The notes beneath the pieces were generated by a model. The model did not search any database, was not told where the DNA came from, and saw nothing but the letters and a program-made list of their open reading frames with translations. A stretch of 10,222 nt of DNA from Anaerolineae bacterium (GTDB taxonomy: Bacteria; Chloroflexota; Anaerolineae; Epilineales; JAHCIE01): positions 1-10,222 of the forward strand of contig JAHCIE010000091.1 in NCBI GenBank assembly GCA_026129385.1. The letters are read 5' to 3'. The position numbers and the translations under genes were made by a program. How positions within the stretch are numbered: position 1 is the stretch's first letter; each line of letters opens with the position of its first letter. Positions 6,043 through 10,222 of the stretch are shown piece after piece.

Positions 6043-7133
6043 CCACCATCTCCGCCTACTACGACGTCGAGACCTTGCGGCGCGAGTATCCGCTGGCCCA
6101 GATCGTCGCGGCGAGCGGCGTCGCCCTGAGGCCGGTCGGCGCCCGCCGTCACAAGGGGCGCTGCCCCTTCCACGACGACCGGCAGCCCAGCTTCCTGGTC
6201 TACGACGACGACCAGCACTTCCACTGCTTCGGCTGCGGCGCGCACGGCGACGTCATCGACTTCGTCCGCCGCCGTCTCGACCTGAGCTTCGTCGACGCCT
6301 GCGCCTGGCTGGCGGGGCAGCCGGCGCCCTCGGTGAGGCAGGTCCAACCAGCGGGGCGACCGCCCGGTGAGCGGCGATGGGACCGCCTGACGCTGGACGA
6401 GCAGGTGGTGATGAACATGGCCGGCGCCTTGTACCACGACCGCCTATGGCATACGCCCCACGCGCTCGCCTATGTGCGCAGCCGCGGCCTGCCCAACTGG
6501 GTGATTCGCGACGGCCGGCTGGGCTACGCCGACGGCCACTCCCTGGCGACGTTCCTGCGGCGGCGTTTCAGCCTGGCCCTGGCCCAGCGGCTGGGGCTGC
6601 TGCGGCGGGCACGGGGGGACGACGCCCTGGGTCCCTCGGATGAGTTCCTGGCGGGACGCATCGTCGTGCCCGAGCTGCGCGGTGGGCAGTGCGTCTGGTT
6701 CATCGGCCGCGCACTGGATGACGCGAAGGGGCCGAAGTACCTGGCGCTGCCGGGCGAGCGGCCTGTGCTCGGCTACGCGCGGGTCGCGGGGCAGCGCGAG
6801 GCCTTTCTCTGCGAGGGCGTCTTCGACTACCTCACCGCCGTTAGCTGGAAGCTGCCCGCGTTCAGCCCATGCGGCACGCACCTTTCGGCGGACCGCCTCG
6901 GCTTCCTGGCGCGGGCGCGGGTGGTCTACGGTGTCCTGGACGGCGACGCGGCCGGTCAGGAGGCGAGCGCCCGCTTCGCCGAGCAGCTTGGCGCGCGCTG
7001 GCAGCCCCTGCCGTTGCCGGATGGCTGCGACCTGAACGACCTGGCGCGACGGCCCGACGGTCGGGCGGAGTTCTTCGAGCTTCTCCACGCGGCGCGGGTC
7101 GCTCGAGGGAAGGAGGCGGACGGTGGAGGCTAA
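6039..7133 (+). CDS. DnaG-like primase with CHC2 zinc finger and TOPRIM domain
   Basis: The 364-residue protein has the bacterial primase layout. A CHC2 zinc finger comes first, with ligands Cys42, His45 (CPFH), Cys63 and Cys66 (CFGC). A DnaG-type catalytic N-terminal region follows at about 115-250, including a YVRSRGL motif, LGYADG and a KYLALPGE stretch. TOPRIM comes last, with Glu259 (EGVFDYL) and Asp301/Asp303 (DGDAAG) as metal-binding residues. Such enzymes make short RNA primers on single-stranded DNA. It is much shorter than chromosomal DnaG (about 600 residues) and lacks a recognisable helicase-binding C-terminal domain, as plasmid and element primases often do. The chosen ATG at 6039 overlaps the VirB4 stop (ATGA) and begins before the zinc finger; the open frame upstream (from 5565) is only a shadow of virB4. 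Being coupled to virB4 suggests priming of the transferred strand or replication of the element; that role is inferred. Confidence 0.88.
   Translation: MTTISAYYDVETLRREYPLAQIVAASGVALRPVGARRHKGRCPFHDDRQPSFLVYDDDQHFHCFGCGAHGDVIDFVRRRLDLSFVDACAWLAGQPAPSVRQVQPAGRPPGERRWDRLTLDEQVVMNMAGALYHDRLWHTPHALAYVRSRGLPNWVIRDGRLGYADGHSLATFLRRRFSLALAQRLGLLRRARGDDALGPSDEFLAGRIVVPELRGGQCVWFIGRALDDAKGPKYLALPGERPVLGYARVAGQREAFLCEGVFDYLTAVSWKLPAFSPCGTHLSADRLGFLARARVVYGVLDGDAAGQEASARFAEQLGARWQPLPLPDGCDLNDLARRPDGRAEFFELLHAARVARGKEADGGG
7110..7116 (+). promoter_or_regulatory. Ribosome binding site of the 91-residue gene
   Basis: AAGGAGG lies in the end of the primase gene, six bases before the GTG at 7123. It supports that start over the ATG at 7138 and is good evidence that the small frame is a real gene. 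Confidence 0.6.
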
Positions 7134-7398
7134 CCTGATGCTCCAGGTCGAGGCGGCGCGCCGCGAGCGGATACGCCTGCGCGCCGACGTGCTCCGCTAC
7201 GGTGGGCTACTCGGCTGGCAGGCGCCGCAGGTCATCGCCTTCACCGAGGCCCTGACCCACTGCCCGTGGCGGCGCTGCGGCTGCGCCGAGCTATGGGCCG
7301 TGCTGGATGAGTACCTGGCCATCATGGAGGTGAGTCCGGCCAAGGCGGCGCGCCGTCTGATGGCCGAGCAAGGAGGCTACCGTGCGACTGAACTCTGA
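7123..7398 (+). CDS. Unrecognised 91-residue protein with CPWRRCGC motif
   Basis: I do not recognise this family. Evidence that it is a gene: an AAGGAGG site six bases before the GTG, an 11-base overlap with the primase and a 17-base overlap with the coupling protein gene, the same coupled style as its neighbours. The product looks mostly helical, with an Arg-rich first helix (about residues 9-25), no signal peptide and no membrane segment. The most notable stretch is residues 46-54, HCPWRRCGC, with Cys47, Cys52 and Cys54. These could be metal ligands, but only three cysteines plus the adjacent His46 are present. A second helical, basic part (about 70-84) may follow a helix-turn-helix-like spacing, which is speculative. 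Lying between the primase and the VirD4-like ATPase it could be a relaxosome accessory, a primase partner or a small regulator. No function is assigned. Confidence 0.65.
   Translation: MEANLMLQVEAARRERIRLRADVLRYGGLLGWQAPQVIAFTEALTHCPWRRCGCAELWAVLDEYLAIMEVSPAKAARRLMAEQGGYRATEL
7370..7376 (+). promoter_or_regulatory. Ribosome binding site of the coupling protein
   Basis: AAGGAGG within the end of the 91-residue gene is five bases before the GTG at 7382. It selects that GTG as the start although the upstream gene continues for 17 bases. Confidence 0.6.
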
Positions 7399-10048
7399 GC
7401 GACCGCCGGCGTCGGAACCCATGCAGCTCATGGAGATCGTGACGCCGCGTACGAACAGCGCGACCCTGACCGCGACGGAGAACTTCCTCGCCGCCATCTC
7501 CCTGGCGGAGCCTTTCAGCCTGGAGATCGCCGCCACGTCCCGGTCGCGCTGGTTCCTGGCCCGCGCCGAGAGCGAGGTGATGCGACGCCACGTGGAAGGC
7601 CAGCTGGGCGCGGCCTACCCTCAGGCCGAGCTTCGCCGCCTGGACCTGACCCGATACCCCCACCTCGACCCGGCGGCCCTCCGCGACGGGGAACAGGTTG
7701 CCGTCTGCACGCTCACGTTACGCGCGCCACCCTACCTGCCCCTGCGCACCTTTCGGGATGTGGACGTGAGCGAGGGCGGGCAGGGGGATCCGGTGCTGGG
7801 CATTCTAGGCGCGCTGGCTGACCTGCCCGACGGCTGGCGGGCGCTCAGCCAGGCCGTGCTGCGGCCCGCCCCCGACACCTGGTGCGAGGGCTACGTGCGC
7901 CTGGCCGTCGAGCATCCCCTGGCGTCGGAGCGCACGGCCAGTCACGCCGACACGTCGCTGACGAGCGTGTTCCTGACGGCGGGCCTGCTCGCCGCCGTCG
8001 TGCTCGGTCTGCAGGCCTACCAGTGGTATACGACGCGCCATTGGGCGCAGTTGGCCCTGCTGGCGACCGCGCTGGCGGTCGGCATTCCCGGGCTGTTGTG
8101 GCTGGCGCGGCGGCTCGGCCGCAAGAAGGTCTACGACATGCGGCTCGTCCAGGAGAAGATCAACCGCATCGCCTACATCACGCACCTGCGCCTGGCGGTC
8201 TTCGCGCCGGCCGATGCGCCGCGGGCTGAGGTCGAGGCGTGCGTGGCGCGGCTGGCGGCCGCCTACCGCCAGTTCAACCTGGCGGCGGGCAATGGGCTCC
8301 AGGCGCGTCCCCTGCGTCTCAAGGATCATAGCCTGACTGACCTGGAGCATGCTGTCTCGCGGCGCGGCCTGCCCATCCTCAACACCCGCGAGCTAGCCGG
8401 TCTGTGGCATCTCCCCAATGCCCAGACGGAGGCGCCGCTGCTCGAGCGCACCACGTCGCGCAAGTGGCTGCCCCTGCCCACGACCGTCGAGCGCGGCTGT
8501 CGGATTGGGGTGGCCGCCCATCAGGGCCAGACCGTCCCCGTCGCCCTGCCCGACGAGTTGCTACGCCGCCACCTGCTCCTGGTCGCCAAGACCCGCCGCG
8601 GCAAGTCGTCGCTGCTGCTGCAACTGGCGCGCTATCTCGTGGCGACGCCCTGGGCGGGGGCCAGACCGCCGGCCCTCGTGCTGGTCGATCCCCATCGTGA
8701 CCTGGCCCAGGCGGCCCTCGGCCTCGTACCCGCCGCCCGCCGCGAGGACGTGGTGTACCTGGACGTCGCCAACAGCACGCGTCCCTTCGGTCTCAACCTG
8801 CTGGACGTGGGCCTCGGCTGGGGGCGCGACAAGGCGGTCGCCAACGCCCTGACCATCTTCCGCCGCGAGTTCGACCGCTTCTGGGGGCCGCGCATGGAGG
8901 ACGCCTTCCGCTTCGCGCTCCTCACCCTGTTCAGCGCCAACCAGGCCATCTGCGCCGCCGACCCCCTGGGCCGAGCGCGCCAGTACACCGTCCTGGCCGT
9001 GCCCGCCCTGCTGGTCAACACCGCCTTCCGGCAGAGCGTGCTCAAGCTGGTCACGGACGCCGTGGTGCGCGCCTGGTGGTCGGGCTACTTCAACCCCCTC
9101 GACCGCCGCCTCCAGATCGAGATCGTCAACCCGGTTCAGACGAAGGTGCAGCGCTTCGCGGGCAGCCAGGCCGCGCGCCTCATCGTCGGCCAGCCGTGTT
9201 CGACCATCGATCCCCTCACCTGGCTGCGCTCGGGCTCCATCGTCATCGCCAACACGGCCAAAGGCGTCGTGGGGGAGGATGCCGCCGCGCTCATCGGCGG
9301 GACGCTGCTCAACCTGGTCGCCCTGGCAGTCGGCGAGCAGGCAGCGCTACCCGAGGGCGAGCGTCGCCCGGTGACGGTCATCGTCGACGAGTTCCACACC
9401 ATCCCCGGCGCCGACTACGAGGCCATGCTGGCGGAGCTGGCCAAGTACGGCGCGAACCTGATCCTGGCCACCCAGAGCCTGGCGCGGCTGGAGGCGCTGG
9501 ACCGGGAGTACGAGCGCAGCCTGCGGGCCATCGTCTTCGCCAACCTGGATGGGCTGTTTGCCTTCCACACCAGCGCGGACGACGCGGAGTACCTGGTGCG
9601 GGAGCTGGGCGGCGACGTGGCCATCCCTGATCTGGTCGAGATGGGCGACTACCAATGCTACGTCAAGCTCTCGGTGGGCGGCGAGCGGCTGCCGCCCTTC
9701 TCGGTCCGTCTCGACCAGCCACCGGTTTCGGATAGCCGAGGGTCTCAAGAGCTGGCGGCTGCGTCGGCAACCCGCTATGGCCGAGACGGCCGGCAGGTGG
9801 AGGCCGACCTCGAGCGGTTCATGCAGCGGACGGGGCGCGCCGCGCCCGACGACGAGGCGACGAAGGTGGAGAAGCCGACGGGAACAGGCGCCGCGCTTGA
9901 GACCAACGGGGCTCCGACGAAGAAGAAGAGCAAGCCGCGCTCGCGCACCAAGAAGGAGCGCCCAGGGCAGCGTCAGGAGACCCTGATCGACGAGCCGACG
10001 TACCGCCGGCTGGTGGACAACGACGAGGGCAAGAGGCCCGCCCAGTGA
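7382..10048 (+). CDS. VirD4/TraG-like type IV coupling ATPase
   Basis: The 888-residue protein is probably the coupling protein that brings relaxase-bound DNA to the T4SS channel. Residues 1 to about 190 are a soluble domain of the type I recall from Gram-positive-like transfer ATPases, with YPQAE and YLPLRTF pieces. Two membrane helices follow, about 193-215 and 222-242, then a linker and the motor domain. Walker A is AKTRRGKS at 402-409, Walker B is VTVIVDEFH with Asp669 and Glu670, and TQS is at 697-699, as in VirD4/TraG proteins with a TraM-recognition region. The C-terminal 60 or so residues are low in complexity, rich in Lys and Arg (KKKSKPRSRTKKERP), and probably disordered or DNA-binding. 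Membrane helices lying after an N-terminal domain rather than at the very start are unlike classical VirD4. It could instead be described as a HerA/DUF87-like ATPase, but the operon supports the coupling role. The stop overlaps the next start (GTGA). Confidence 0.85.
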   Translation: MRLNSERPPASEPMQLMEIVTPRTNSATLTATENFLAAISLAEPFSLEIAATSRSRWFLARAESEVMRRHVEGQLGAAYPQAELRRLDLTRYPHLDPAALRDGEQVAVCTLTLRAPPYLPLRTFRDVDVSEGGQGDPVLGILGALADLPDGWRALSQAVLRPAPDTWCEGYVRLAVEHPLASERTASHADTSLTSVFLTAGLLAAVVLGLQAYQWYTTRHWAQLALLATALAVGIPGLLWLARRLGRKKVYDMRLVQEKINRIAYITHLRLAVFAPADAPRAEVEACVARLAAAYRQFNLAAGNGLQARPLRLKDHSLTDLEHAVSRRGLPILNTRELAGLWHLPNAQTEAPLLERTTSRKWLPLPTTVERGCRIGVAAHQGQTVPVALPDELLRRHLLLVAKTRRGKSSLLLQLARYLVATPWAGARPPALVLVDPHRDLAQAALGLVPAARREDVVYLDVANSTRPFGLNLLDVGLGWGRDKAVANALTIFRREFDRFWGPRMEDAFRFALLTLFSANQAICAADPLGRARQYTVLAVPALLVNTAFRQSVLKLVTDAVVRAWWSGYFNPLDRRLQIEIVNPVQTKVQRFAGSQAARLIVGQPCSTIDPLTWLRSGSIVIANTAKGVVGEDAAALIGGTLLNLVALAVGEQAALPEGERRPVTVIVDEFHTIPGADYEAMLAELAKYGANLILATQSLARLEALDREYERSLRAIVFANLDGLFAFHTSADDAEYLVRELGGDVAIPDLVEMGDYQCYVKLSVGGERLPPFSVRLDQPPVSDSRGSQELAAASATRYGRDGRQVEADLERFMQRTGRAAPDDEATKVEKPTGTGAALETNGAPTKKKSKPRSRTKKERPGQRQETLIDEPTYRRLVDNDEGKRPAQ

Positions 10049-10222
10049 CGGACCTACCTGCGAGCCGCCCGTATCGCTGGCGGGATGCGATGGATCTGGC
10101 GGCGCGATTGACCGAGATGGACCGTCGCCTGCTGCTCTTGCTGGTCCGCCTGCCCTTCGCCCCGGTTCAGACGCTGCACCAGGCGCTGGGGCTGGACGAC
10201 GGGTCCTATGTCTACCGCCGTC
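10045..10222 (+). CDS. Replication-relaxation family protein, N-terminal part (3' end outside window)
   Basis: A frame starting with GTG at 10045, overlapping the coupling-protein stop as GTGA, stays open to the window edge (59 residues). The visible part has the pattern of a winged helix: LTEMDRRLLLLLVRLPFAPVQTLHQALGLDD followed by YVYRR, where the recognition helix would begin. This is the usual front of replication-relaxation (Replic_Relax) proteins, which often follow coupling ATPases in plasmids and conjugative elements of GC-rich Gram-positive-type bacteria. They are thought to bind origin DNA and act in replication or relaxation. There is no strong ribosome site, so translation probably depends on coupling. 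With only 59 residues visible, another winged-helix protein cannot be excluded. Confidence 0.65.
   Translation, partial: MTDLPASRPYRWRDAMDLAARLTEMDRRLLLLLVRLPFAPVQTLHQALGLDDGSYVYRR

Larger units (their letters stand above)
2843..10222 (+). other. Conjugative T4SS operon (pilin to replication-relaxation gene)
   Basis: Eight same-strand genes follow each other with a 10-base gap or overlaps of 4, 4, 4, 11, 17 and 4 bases. Order: VirB2-like, PrgI, VirB4 N-domain, VirB4, primase, unknown 91-residue protein, coupling ATPase, replication-relaxation. A large VirB6-like membrane protein and a complete cell-wall hydrolase are expected but not in the window; they may lie to the left of the inserted recombinases or right of the window. 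No promoter or intrinsic terminator was seen within the cluster. Confidence 0.8.

Noticed and set aside
5634..6437. 267-residue open frame on the - strand
   Set aside because: It is opposite the VirB4 motor C-terminus and the CHC2 zinc finger of the primase, both clearly coding on the + strand.
7805..8350. 181-residue open frame on the - strand
   Set aside because: It is opposite the membrane-helix region of the coupling ATPase; no ribosome site or family signal supports it.
9076..9630. 184-residue + strand open frame within the coupling ATPase gene
   Set aside because: It overlaps the Walker B and TQS motifs of the ATPase in another frame, and its product is Arg/Gly/Pro-rich without motifs.
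1..10222. CRISPR array, tRNA or rRNA genes
   Set aside because: No regularly spaced repeats and no cloverleaf or rRNA-like sequence was noticed; nearly all bases are within protein-coding frames.

Overview
The window is GC-rich DNA with every supported gene on the + strand. It joins two kinds of mobile DNA. About 1-2655 is the right-hand part of a tyrosine-recombinase element that resembles the Tn554 TnpA/TnpB type. About 2655-10222 is a tightly packed conjugation (type IV secretion, T4SS) operon of an integrative or plasmid-like element. PrgI, a short two-helix pilin, a VirB4 preceded by a separate N-terminal-domain protein, a coupling ATPase and a replication-relaxation protein together are typical of monoderm-type conjugative systems. 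With the high GC and strong AAGGAGG ribosome sites, this suggests a Chloroflexota or Actinomycetota-like host. That assignment is inference; no rRNA or other marker is present.

Region 1 (1-2622) holds the C-terminal part of one tyrosine recombinase, whose start lies left of the window, and a complete 717-residue second recombinase. The second has all the catalytic residues and a four-cysteine tail of the kind I associate with Tn554 TnpB. Region 2 (2619-2801) is a short reading frame that starts behind the second recombinase with a good ribosome site but encodes the back end of an NlpC/P60 peptidoglycan hydrolase. The catalytic cysteine half is missing. The simplest reading is that the recombinase element inserted into, or recombined within, the hydrolase gene at the head of the transfer operon.

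Region 3 (2843-10222) is the transfer operon: VirB2-like pilin, PrgI (VirB3-like), a VirB4 N-terminal-domain protein, VirB4 ATPase, a CHC2/TOPRIM primase, an unrecognised 91-residue protein, a VirD4/TraG-like coupling ATPase, and the start of a replication-relaxation protein. From the pilin onward genes overlap by 4 to 17 bases or lie 10 bases apart, so they are probably translated as one coupled unit. The pilin, PrgI, VirB4 pair and coupling protein would form the DNA-export machine. The primase could make the complementary strand of transferred or replicating DNA, and the replication-relaxation protein may initiate DNA processing. Neither a promoter nor a terminator is evident inside the operon. 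Transcription must therefore enter from upstream, which now means through or from the recombinase element.

No tRNA, rRNA, CRISPR array or origin was seen, and no intergenic stretch over 300 bases exists. The two best leads are the junction at about 2619-2660 and the unrecognised protein at 7123-7398.
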